A stretch of DNA of 34,816 nt, from the NCBI GenBank assembly GCA_946481495.1, contig CAMLNW010000002.1:1-34816 (forward strand). Reading direction: 5' to 3'. The notes under the pieces are model-generated. The model was not told the DNA's origin. It saw nothing but the letters and a program-made list of their open reading frames with translations, and ran no database searches. Below, one piece after another: positions 15,359-21,791 of the stretch. Every line of letters begins with the position of its first letter. The stretch's first letter is position 1. The translations under genes and the position numbers were made by a program. The stretch is from an uncultured Actinomycetes bacterium. Its GTDB lineage: Bacteria; Actinomycetota; Thermoleophilia; Solirubrobacterales; Thermoleophilaceae.

Positions 15359-16864
15359 CTAAGAAGCTGAGGGCGCGTCGCGCTCCTCGGCGAGGATGTC
15401 CAGCGCCTTCATCCCGAGCCAGAGGTCGACGAGTCCGTGCAGATCCTTCGACGCTCGGCCAGTCAGCCGCTCGACCGTCCGCATCCGGTAGGCGAGCGTG
15501 TGGTGGTGGATGCCGAGCTCCGTCGCGGCGGGCTTGATGCGCCGGTCGTGGCGAAACAGCACTCGTAGCGTTTCGACCAGCTGGCCGTTGTGGTCCTCGT
15601 CGTAGCGCAGCAGCGGCCCGAGAATGTCGTTGACGACCCCGCGAAGCTGATGACGATCGAGCGGAAGCCACTCGGAGGCAGCATCTGCCTGGGTGAAGCG
15701 CACCAGCCGGCGGTCCTGAGAGACCGCCCGCTCGAGGCTCCAGCGCGCCTGGCGCCAGGGCGCCGCAAGCGGACGACCGGGAGCGAACGGGGCGCTCAGG
15801 CCGATGGCGATGTCGAAGTCCACCTCCTCGATCGCCGCGATCGCCTCGTCGGTGTCGGGCACGACCACGACGAGATCCTCACGCGTGACCAGCAGCGACG
15901 GCAGCAGCCGGTCGCAGATGCGGTGGTGGATCTCGGCGTCGTCGAAGCGCTCGTCGCGACTGCGAATCAGGCCGACGACCACTTCGCGCATCGGCTCGAA
16001 CCCGCGGTCGACCAGCATGCTCGCCACGTTCGGACCCGATCCGTCGTCGCCGAGCAGGCGCGACAGGATCTCCGCGCCCTCGCGGCGCTCGGTCTCGCGG
16101 CGCTGATAGAGATCGCGCAGCGGGATTCCGAGGACGGTCGCCAGGTACTGGGCGGCGGCCAGCCCGGCCGGTGCGCGCGTGTCGCGCCTGAGCGTCGTGA
16201 GCTGCGCTGCCATTCGGCCTGCCACCACGATTGGGAGCTTGTAGCTGCCCGGTCCGCCGACGTTCTCGAAGGGCGACGCGGCGCGACTCTCGGCCGCCTC
16301 CTTGGTGGGTGTCGGGACGCCCTCCAGGATCGCCGTCCCCGCCGGCGACTCGGCGTAGAGCTCGAAGCCGGACACGTCGCTCAAGCGCCTGACGAGGTCG
16401 TCGACCGGCATCGTCGATGCCTGGTAGGCCTGCAGGGTCTCGAATATCTGCAGGTGCCCGACGAGCCGGTCGTGACTGCCGCGCTCGTTCGCCGACGCGA
16501 CCAGCCTCGAGATGTCCACGAACGACACCTCGAGTGGGAGGTCGAGTAGCGGTAGCGGGAGACGGTCCGCCTCGGCAACCGCGTCTGGATCCCAGGGCGG
16601 CGCGATCCCGCCTGCCGCGATCGCGACCCCGACGACGCCGTGCTCATGGAAGCGCCGCAGGTACTTGATCTGCCCGTCGGCGTCGGACGGGATGCCGCCC
16701 CCGCCGGTGAGGATCAGCTCGCCCCCCTCGAGGAACGGCACAGGGTCGATCACCTCGGCCACGTGGGCCCACTGCACGGCGACGTCGAGGCCGTCGGCGC
16801 CCGCGTGCACGTTGGCCCCGAGCCGGGGTGACTCCAACAGCGCCCGAATGGTGATCCCTGGCAC
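15359..16864 (-). CDS. PucR-family transcriptional regulator
   Basis: 501 residues. The N-terminal PucR domain spans about 1-125 (GITIRALLESPRLGANVHAG, then EGGELILTGGGGIPSDADGQ, shown by its start). A central ligand-sensing/GGDEF-like region follows, and the C-terminal PucR helix-turn-helix lies near 435-490 (HDRRIKPAATELGIHHHTLAYRM, recognised from ATELGIHHHTLAYRM). Family members sense purine metabolites, amino acids, polyamines or other catabolic substrates and usually control neighbouring genes. The GTG at 16864 gives the normal family N-terminus and is preceded by TAAACT at 7 nt. It sits between the ureohydrolase and BKACE genes, all on one strand, making it the likely local controller. 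Confidence 0.92.
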   Translation of the reverse strand: MPGITIRALLESPRLGANVHAGADGLDVAVQWAHVAEVIDPVPFLEGGELILTGGGGIPSDADGQIKYLRRFHEHGVVGVAIAAGGIAPPWDPDAVAEADRLPLPLLDLPLEVSFVDISRLVASANERGSHDRLVGHLQIFETLQAYQASTMPVDDLVRRLSDVSGFELYAESPAGTAILEGVPTPTKEAAESRAASPFENVGGPGSYKLPIVVAGRMAAQLTTLRRDTRAPAGLAAAQYLATVLGIPLRDLYQRRETERREGAEILSRLLGDDGSGPNVASMLVDRGFEPMREVVVGLIRSRDERFDDAEIHHRICDRLLPSLLVTREDLVVVVPDTDEAIAAIEEVDFDIAIGLSAPFAPGRPLAAPWRQARWSLERAVSQDRRLVRFTQADAASEWLPLDRHQLRGVVNDILGPLLRYDEDHNGQLVETLRVLFRHDRRIKPAATELGIHHHTLAYRMRTVERLTGRASKDLHGLVDLWLGMKALDILAEERDAPSAS

Positions 16865-16871
16865 GTTGGCC

Positions 16872-16905
16872 AGTTTAAGCGTCTAGATCTGGCAATTGGG
16901 ACAAA
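16872..16905 (-). promoter_or_regulatory. PucR promoter with 13-bp motif (copy 2) and TAAACT -10
   Basis: On the minus strand TTTGTCCCAATTG (16905-16893) is followed after 15 nt by TAAACT (16877-16872), which is 7 nt before the GTG start at 16864. The motif covers the place where a -35 hexamer would lie. The same 13-mer occurs upstream of BKACE, so autoregulation plus operon control by PucR is a reasonable reading. Confidence 0.6.
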
Positions 16906-16922
16906 TGGCCGACGCGCGACCT

Positions 16923-17969
16923 CTAGCGGAAGAGCTTGCCAAGGTCGTCCTGGGCGAATCGCGGCGAGTGCTCCAGGATGCGCGGCGCGATCGCGGTCAG
17001 GGCCACATGGGCGGCGAAGCGGGCGGTCCGTCCGCCGCCGACGTCGTACTGCGGGATCACCTCGGAGACGTCGAGCGCTTGGACGGAGTCGAAGCTGGAC
17101 ACCACGCTGATGCCCTCAAGCGCCTCGCCCGACGTCAGGCCGTCGACCGAGATCGCCGTCGTGCCTGGGGCGTACGCCCCGTCGGTGACGTCGATGTCGA
17201 AGGTCACGTAGACAGCGTCGGCGTCCTCGGACACTGCCTCGAGAGCCTCGCGCATCGTCTCCTCGACCCCGCGCCGGCGGATCGAGTCGAGCGTATAGGC
17301 AACATAGCCGGCGTCGCGCAGCTCGCAGAAGGCCCCGGGCTCGAGCATGTGCATGCCACTCAGCCCCCACCAGGCCATCCGGCCGGCCGCGGGGTGCTCG
17401 GAGATCCGGCGCGCCCAGGTCCCGCTGCTGTAGCGCCCGGCGCCGGGCGCGTCCTCCCAGAAGTCGAAGTGAGCGTCGATGTTGAGCACGCCGACGCGAA
17501 CGTCATGCTTCCCGGTGCGCCTGCGCAATCCCTCGACCAAGCCGAGGAAGGACGGGTAGGGCACGTAGTGGTCGCCACCGAGCATCACCGGCGTCGCGCC
17601 CCGCTCGACGATCCGCGCCACGCTGTCGGCGATCGTCGCCGTCGCCGCCTCGACGTCGGTCTGCGGAATCTCGACGTCGCCCACGTCGAACAGCCGCGGC
17701 TCCTCAGGAAGCGTCCAGACGTCTCCCGAGTCGGGGTTCAGGTAGCCGACGCCATTGCCCTGCATGGCGTAGTAGCCGGCCAGCCAGAGCGAGTGCTCAC
17801 GGATCGCCCGCGGACCGTGACGCTGCCCATTGCGGCCATACGCCCACGAGTCGAGCGGCACGCCGAGCACGGCGACCGCGCCCTCCGGCAGATCCTCGGG
17901 CATGCGCTCCGGCGCACGCATGAACGTGACCGGGCCCATGAAGTAGTGGGCACTTCTCTCCCGCTGCAT
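16923..17969 (-). CDS. Ureohydrolase (agmatinase/guanidino-acid hydrolase family)
   Basis: 348 residues. The ATG at 17969 follows GAGGAGG with a short spacer. The binuclear Mn motifs of the arginase/agmatinase family are present: GGDH (131-134), NIDAHFD (163-169) and the DID pair (Asp258, Asp260) followed by APGT (267-270). The N-terminus (GVPLDSWAYGRNGQRHGPRAIREHS) matches agmatinase, guanidinobutyrase and guanidinopropionase-like enzymes, which release urea from a guanidino group. The residue after the second metal Asp pair is TDGAYAPGT instead of the more usual DPAFAPGT. It is encoded just before the PucR regulator and the polyamine-type importer, so it may open the catabolic route for an imported guanidino compound. 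Confidence 0.88.
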   Translation of the reverse strand: MQRERSAHYFMGPVTFMRAPERMPEDLPEGAVAVLGVPLDSWAYGRNGQRHGPRAIREHSLWLAGYYAMQGNGVGYLNPDSGDVWTLPEEPRLFDVGDVEIPQTDVEAATATIADSVARIVERGATPVMLGGDHYVPYPSFLGLVEGLRRRTGKHDVRVGVLNIDAHFDFWEDAPGAGRYSSGTWARRISEHPAAGRMAWWGLSGMHMLEPGAFCELRDAGYVAYTLDSIRRRGVEETMREALEAVSEDADAVYVTFDIDVTDGAYAPGTTAISVDGLTSGEALEGISVVSSFDSVQALDVSEVIPQYDVGGGRTARFAAHVALTAIAPRILEHSPRFAQDDLGKLFR

Positions 17970-17994
17970 TCGACCTCCTCGGGGGTGAGCCCCG

Positions 17995-18024
17995 AACCTA
18001 CCGCGCAACCGGTGGTCAGACCAC
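17995..18024 (-). promoter_or_regulatory. Ureohydrolase promoter with FadR/GntR-type palindrome
   Basis: GTGGTC-A-GACCAC (18012-18024) is a perfect 6-1-6 inverted repeat. Its core TGGTCAGACCA fits the TNGTNNNACNA operator pattern of FadR-subfamily GntR regulators. On the minus strand TAGGTT (18000-17995) is a possible -10, about 25 nt before the start codon, and the palindrome covers the -35 position 17 nt upstream. Binding there would block the promoter. No GntR gene lies in the window. Confidence 0.6.
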
Positions 18025-18035
18025 TATTGCTTCCA

Positions 18036-18518
18036 CTAACTCCGCTCGTACTCGCGCAGGAAACCCTCGAACAGCCGCTTATGCCCCTCCTCGTCGGCGA
18101 GGATCGTGGTGACCATGTCGGCGGTGACCGGGTCGCCGTGCTCGTCGGCGAACTCGATGATCTTGTTGTAGTGCTCGATGCCACCGTTCTCGGCCTCGAT
18201 CACGCCCTTGATCACGTGGACGATGTCCATGTTGTCGTCCGGCGGCTGGAGGAACGACTGCTCGGCTTTGAAGTCCAGCGAGCCCGGCACCGTCCCGTAC
18301 AGCTCCTTGATCCGCTTGCCGAACAGCTGCGAGTGCCCGAGCTCCTCCTGGATGTCCTGCTCGAGGCTGTCGATCACCTCGCGTGCCCGCACCCCGTCGG
18401 GGTTGATCGAGTTCGCGGTGTAGCTCATCACCGTCTCGATCTCCATCCAGTAGGCCTTGGTCAGCATCTCGATCAACTGCTCGCGCTCCGCCTGCTTGTC
18501 GTCACTGAGAATTCCCAT
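18036..18518 (-). CDS. Ferritin-like diiron protein (bacterioferritin/Dps-like)
   Basis: 160 residues, with ribosome site AGAAAGAGG just before the ATG at 18518. It is a four-helix ferritin-like protein with two Glu/ExxH iron-binding pairs. The first is MEIETVMSY with EELGHSQLF; the second is EAENGGIEHY with DEEGHKRLF. This is the diiron pattern of bacterioferritins and related ferritin-like proteins, which oxidise and store iron or remove peroxide. There is no signal peptide, so it is cytoplasmic. It is divergent from the small lipoprotein gene (105-bp gap). The terminal distance to the ureohydrolase start is only 66 bp, but a separate palindromic promoter lies there. The exact subfamily is not certain. 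Confidence 0.88.
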   Translation of the reverse strand: MGILSDDKQAEREQLIEMLTKAYWMEIETVMSYTANSINPDGVRAREVIDSLEQDIQEELGHSQLFGKRIKELYGTVPGSLDFKAEQSFLQPPDDNMDIVHVIKGVIEAENGGIEHYNKIIEFADEHGDPVTADMVTTILADEEGHKRLFEGFLREYERS

Positions 18519-18572
18519 GACCTCTTTCTTTCCCTGACACGACTCTCCAAACTTTCGAGCCGGCGTAAGTCG

Positions 18573-18588
18573 ACGCCGCCAGCGGCGT
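18573..18588. promoter_or_regulatory. 16-bp palindrome between ferritin-like and lipoprotein genes
   Basis: ACGCCGC-CA-GCGGCGT is a perfect inverted repeat in the divergent intergenic region, 35 nt before the lipoprotein ATG. It could be an operator for either gene. GC-only repeats are common in such DNA, so support is weak. Confidence 0.35.
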
Positions 18589-18623
18589 TAGCGTCCCGAA
18601 CCGACCCTCTAAGGAAGGAAGGC

Positions 18624-19079
18624 ATGACCAAGCGACTGATCACCCTGATGGCGGCCCTGCTGGTGCTGGGCTTCGTCGTCGCGGGCTGCGGCGATGACGA
18701 GAACTCGGGCGACAGCGGCGACACCGCGGCCCAGACGGTGACCGACACGGACGTGGTCACCGACGACGAGGTCGTCACCGACACCGACACGGAGACCGAG
18801 ACCGTTACCGACGACACCGACACGGATGCGGACAACGGCGGCGCGGTCGTTCCCCAGGAGGCAGTCGAGCGCTGCAAGGACGGGATCGACGACACCTCGC
18901 AACTGTCCGGCGACGCCAAGGACTCGCTGAAGGACCTCTGCGAGAAGGCCGGTTCGGGCGATCCCGAGAAGGTCAAGGACGCGGCGATCGAGGTCTGCAA
19001 GAAGACCGCCACCGCGATCCCGGAGGGCACGCCCGGTCGCGATCAGGCAATCGAGGCCTGCGAGAACGCCGGCAACTAG
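18624..19079 (+). CDS. Small acidic lipoprotein with Thr/Asp-rich linker and four-Cys domain
   Basis: 151 residues. The AAGGAAGGAA ribosome site lies just before the ATG. The lipobox VVAGC places the lipidated Cys at residue 22. A long Asp/Thr/Val-rich linker (about 23-75, full of TDTD and VTD units) leads to a small C-terminal domain. That domain has four regularly placed cysteines (ERCKDG, DLCEKA, EVCKKT, EACENA), which could form two disulfides. The domain is charged and helical. It resembles small exported proteins common in Thermoleophilia, as far as I recall, but I know no function. It converges on the short-chain dehydrogenase gene with 4 bp between stops. Confidence 0.75.
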   Translation: MTKRLITLMAALLVLGFVVAGCGDDENSGDSGDTAAQTVTDTDVVTDDEVVTDTDTETETVTDDTDTDADNGGAVVPQEAVERCKDGIDDTSQLSGDAKDSLKDLCEKAGSGDPEKVKDAAIEVCKKTATAIPEGTPGRDQAIEACENAGN

Positions 19080-19083
19080 AACG

Positions 19084-19782
19084 CTAGGCGCGGCCGTACA
19101 CGGGTACGACCGCGCCCGAGGTGGGCACGAAGTCGTCCGAGCAGAGCGACGCGATCACGCGGGCGATCTGCTCGGGCGGCACCCACTTCGACCAGTCCGA
19201 GCCCGGCATCGAGTCGCGGTTGGCCGGCGTGTCGATCACGCTCGGCAGGATCGCGTTGGCGCGGACGCCGTCGCCGCGGTACTCAGCGTCGAGCGAGCGG
19301 ATGAAGGCGAGGATCCCGGCCTTCGCGGTGATGTAGCCGGCCGCACCCGAGAACGGCTCGAGCGCGGCACGCGCCGACACGCAGACGAACGCGCCGCCGC
19401 CAGCGGCGACGAGCCGCGGCATCGCCGCGCGCGCGAGGTTGAACGCGGGGAACAGATTAAGCCGCAGCATGAACTCGAACTCGTCGAGGTCGGAGTCGCC
19501 GACCTTCGGTCCCATCGCGAAGCCGCCAACGAGGTTGACGACCGCCTTCAGCCCGTCGACCGACTCGACCGCCGCGGCAGCCGACTGTTGGTCGAGCAGA
19601 TCGGCCTGGACGTAGCGCAGCGCGCCAACGGTGCCGTCGGCGCCGCGCGGCGGCGCATCCGGCTCGCCCGCGTGCTCGTGGCGATCGAGCACGGTGACGT
19701 CCCAGCCGCGGCCGCGCAGCTCGGCGACGACGGCGCTCCCAAGCGCTCCCGCCCCGCCCGCCACCAGCGCCGCCTCACTCAT
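19084..19782 (-). CDS. Short-chain dehydrogenase/reductase (SDR)
   Basis: 232 residues. An N-terminal nucleotide-binding motif (ALVAGGAGALGSAV) has Gly spacing typical of classical SDRs, with DR at the end of strand 2 (TVLDRH) suggesting the cofactor preference is not simple. The NLVGG block replaces NNAG, the catalytic Ser is in VCVSARAAL, and the YITAK motif supplies Tyr and Lys. The C-terminus (GAVVPVYGRA) is normal. Substrate unknown. TAGCCT lies 7 nt before the ATG at 19782, and the TAG in that hexamer is the stop codon of the upstream FG-GAP gene, which ends at 19793. Cytoplasmic oxidoreductase; its relation to its neighbours is unclear. Confidence 0.9.
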   Translation of the reverse strand: MSEAALVAGGAGALGSAVVAELRGRGWDVTVLDRHEHAGEPDAPPRGADGTVGALRYVQADLLDQQSAAAAVESVDGLKAVVNLVGGFAMGPKVGDSDLDEFEFMLRLNLFPAFNLARAAMPRLVAAGGGAFVCVSARAALEPFSGAAGYITAKAGILAFIRSLDAEYRGDGVRANAILPSVIDTPANRDSMPGSDWSKWVPPEQIARVIASLCSDDFVPTSGAVVPVYGRA

Positions 19783-19789
19783 GCCGGCA

Positions 19790-19795
19790 AGGCTA
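19790..19795 (-). promoter_or_regulatory. Candidate -10 TAGCCT, SDR gene
   Basis: TAGCCT on the minus strand ends 7 nt before the ATG at 19782. Its first three bases are the stop codon of the FG-GAP gene. Confidence 0.4.
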
Positions 19796-21658
19796 GACCA
19801 CCGGCGAAGGATCTTTGGGGCGCGGGACGATCACGAACCGCACTGTCCGCTCGAGGGAGCGGTTGCGGAAGCGATCGAGCGCGCTCACGCTGAGTCGGTA
19901 GGTCCCGACGGGGTAGGCCGTGCCTCCGCGGCGCTTGCGTCCGAGCCCCCGCGACTTCTCGCGTGTGACGACCCGCATCCGCTGACGTCCGGCGAGGTCG
20001 CGCCGGGTGACGGCCGCGACGCGCTGCCAGAACGTGCAGGGCCGGCGCCTCGCGTTGCCACGCGTCAGCGCGAAGCAGCGCCCGCCAACGCGGCGGCCCG
20101 GTAGCGCCTGCTCGGTCAGCACCCGCGTCAGCGCGCCCTCCGACAGCCGGTAGCGCAGGTTGAGCCGCTTGCCGGGCGCGACGCGCTTGGACTTCAACCG
20201 TACGCCGCGCACGACGGGAGCGCGCGTCGTCGCCCTCAGCGGTATGACGACCGCGGCGGCGTTCGCGTCGACCGACAGCAGTCCCTCATAGCGCCGCGCC
20301 CTGCGCGGCGCGTTGAACGTCACCGCCAGCGAACAGCTCTGGCCCAGCAGCAGCGTCCGCCCGACGCAGTCGATATCACGAACGGTGAAGACCTTCGATC
20401 CCTGGCGGTCGAGCCGGGTAATGCGCAACCGGCCGCGGTTGGCGCGCAGCATGACCGTCCGGGTACGTAGGCCGGTGGCGGGCAACATCGTTCCGAAGCC
20501 GACGCTGGCCGGCGCGGCGCTGAGCAGCCCGGTCTCGTCGTTGAGCAGCACCGACACCGAGCCGCCGCGGTTGGCGGTCACGAGGTCGAGCTGGCCGTCG
20601 CGGTTCATGTCGGCCGCGACGACATCGTCGACCGGGTCGCCGGGGACGGGCGAGCCGGTCGAGTGCTGAAGCGCTCCGCGTGTCGGGCCGGACCTGAGCG
20701 GCACGTCGCCGAACGTCACCGCGACGGAGCGGCCTCCCCCAGCGAGGATGTCGGTCAGCCCGTCGCCGTCGACATCGCCCGCCGAGATTGACGACACGGG
20801 GCTCCCCGACAGACCGGACGGCAGCAAGGTGCGAGATAGAAAGCCGCCTTCGCCGTCGCCGAGCATCCGCACCACCGACGAGGGGGGCGCGGTGGCGATC
20901 AGATCGAGCCGGCCGTCGTTGTCGAGCTGGGTGAGCGCGATCCGCGGCGACGGGATGGCTCCGCCAGTCGGCTCGAGATCGCCGTCGGCGAACGTTCCCC
21001 CGCCCTCGTTGGTCAGCACCGACACGCTTGGCTGATCGCCGGCGACGACGATCTCCGGCAGTCCGTCGCCGGTCAGGTCCCCCGTCTCGACATCGGCGGG
21101 CGCGGCGAGCCCAGACTCGTAGTCCTCGACGATCGGCAGCCCACCAAGCATGACGGTGACGTTCGAGCCGACGTCGGCACGAACCACGATCAGGTCGGGC
21201 AGGCCGTCGCCGTTGACGTTCGCCACCGCGATGTCGGTCGCGTCGCTGACATCGGTCAGGACGGTCTCCTGGATGTACCCGTTGCCGGGAACCGCGAGGA
21301 AGCGCAGCAGCCGCCGTGGGTCGCCGGGATCGACGCCCGAGGCGATCGCCGCGTAGTCGAGCCATCCGTCCCCGTTGAGGTCTCCCGACGCGACTCCCTC
21401 GACAGCACCAACCGCTCCGATCGTGATCGGATTGCCGAGGAACCCAGAGCCCGCGCCGCGTCGTAGTGTCAGCCCACCGGCAGCAACATCCACCGTGCCG
21501 TTGCGATCGGCATCGCCGACCGATAGCGCGGTGGTCGGCGCCTCATAGGGAAACGGCGACCCGAGCGCGGGGACGAAGCCGGCCTGTGCCGAACTGGCCC
21601 CAGCCAGTCCCGCGATCAGGACCGCCAGGGCAGACATGCCCGTACTGAGAACCCGCAC
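19793..21658 (-). CDS. Exported FG-GAP (VCBS) repeat protein
   Basis: About 621 residues. I choose the GTG at 21658 because TACGGT lies exactly 7 nt before it and it gives a compact signal peptide (VRVLSTGMSALAVLIAGLAG, cleaved after SSAQA). An ATG at 21676, six codons earlier, has no ribosome site but is possible. At least seven FG-GAP-type calcium-binding loops are visible (for example DADRNGTVD, DLNGDGWLD, NVNGDGLPD, DLTGDGLPE, DNDGRLD, DVDGDGLTD, DMNRDGQLD), forming an integrin-alpha-like beta-propeller. A following domain (about 410-500) looks like an ASH/choice-of-anchor-D beta-sandwich with DIDCVGRTLLLGQSCSLAV. The C-terminus is basic. Probably secreted, binding Ca2+ and a surface partner; role unknown. 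Confidence 0.85.
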   Translation of the reverse strand: MRVLSTGMSALAVLIAGLAGASSAQAGFVPALGSPFPYEAPTTALSVGDADRNGTVDVAAGGLTLRRGAGSGFLGNPITIGAVGAVEGVASGDLNGDGWLDYAAIASGVDPGDPRRLLRFLAVPGNGYIQETVLTDVSDATDIAVANVNGDGLPDLIVVRADVGSNVTVMLGGLPIVEDYESGLAAPADVETGDLTGDGLPEIVVAGDQPSVSVLTNEGGGTFADGDLEPTGGAIPSPRIALTQLDNDGRLDLIATAPPSSVVRMLGDGEGGFLSRTLLPSGLSGSPVSSISAGDVDGDGLTDILAGGGRSVAVTFGDVPLRSGPTRGALQHSTGSPVPGDPVDDVVAADMNRDGQLDLVTANRGGSVSVLLNDETGLLSAAPASVGFGTMLPATGLRTRTVMLRANRGRLRITRLDRQGSKVFTVRDIDCVGRTLLLGQSCSLAVTFNAPRRARRYEGLLSVDANAAAVVIPLRATTRAPVVRGVRLKSKRVAPGKRLNLRYRLSEGALTRVLTEQALPGRRVGGRCFALTRGNARRRPCTFWQRVAAVTRRDLAGRQRMRVVTREKSRGLGRKRRGGTAYPVGTYRLSVSALDRFRNRSLERTVRFVIVPRPKDPSPVV

Positions 21659-21665
21659 CAGAGAC

Positions 21666-21671
21666 ACCGTA
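21666..21671 (-). promoter_or_regulatory. Candidate -10 TACGGT, FG-GAP gene
   Basis: TACGGT on the minus strand lies 7 nt before the GTG at 21658, supporting that start. If the ATG at 21676 is used instead, this hexamer is coding sequence and the assignment fails. Confidence 0.4.
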
Positions 21672-21791
21672 CTCATGGACACGGGAGAAGGGCGACAGTT
21701 GCGCGACCCCGCAAATAGCGGGATCGAGCTGCTCCGCCAGACGGCGTCCGGCCTCGCCCACCGCTCTGGCCCGCGTATCCTCAGCCGTTCA

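Noticed and set aside
21708..21722. CCCGC-AAATA-GCGGG hairpin between the FG-GAP and pafBC genes
   Set aside because: It is short and lies in a divergent promoter region where a terminator makes no sense; an operator role cannot be supported from one copy.
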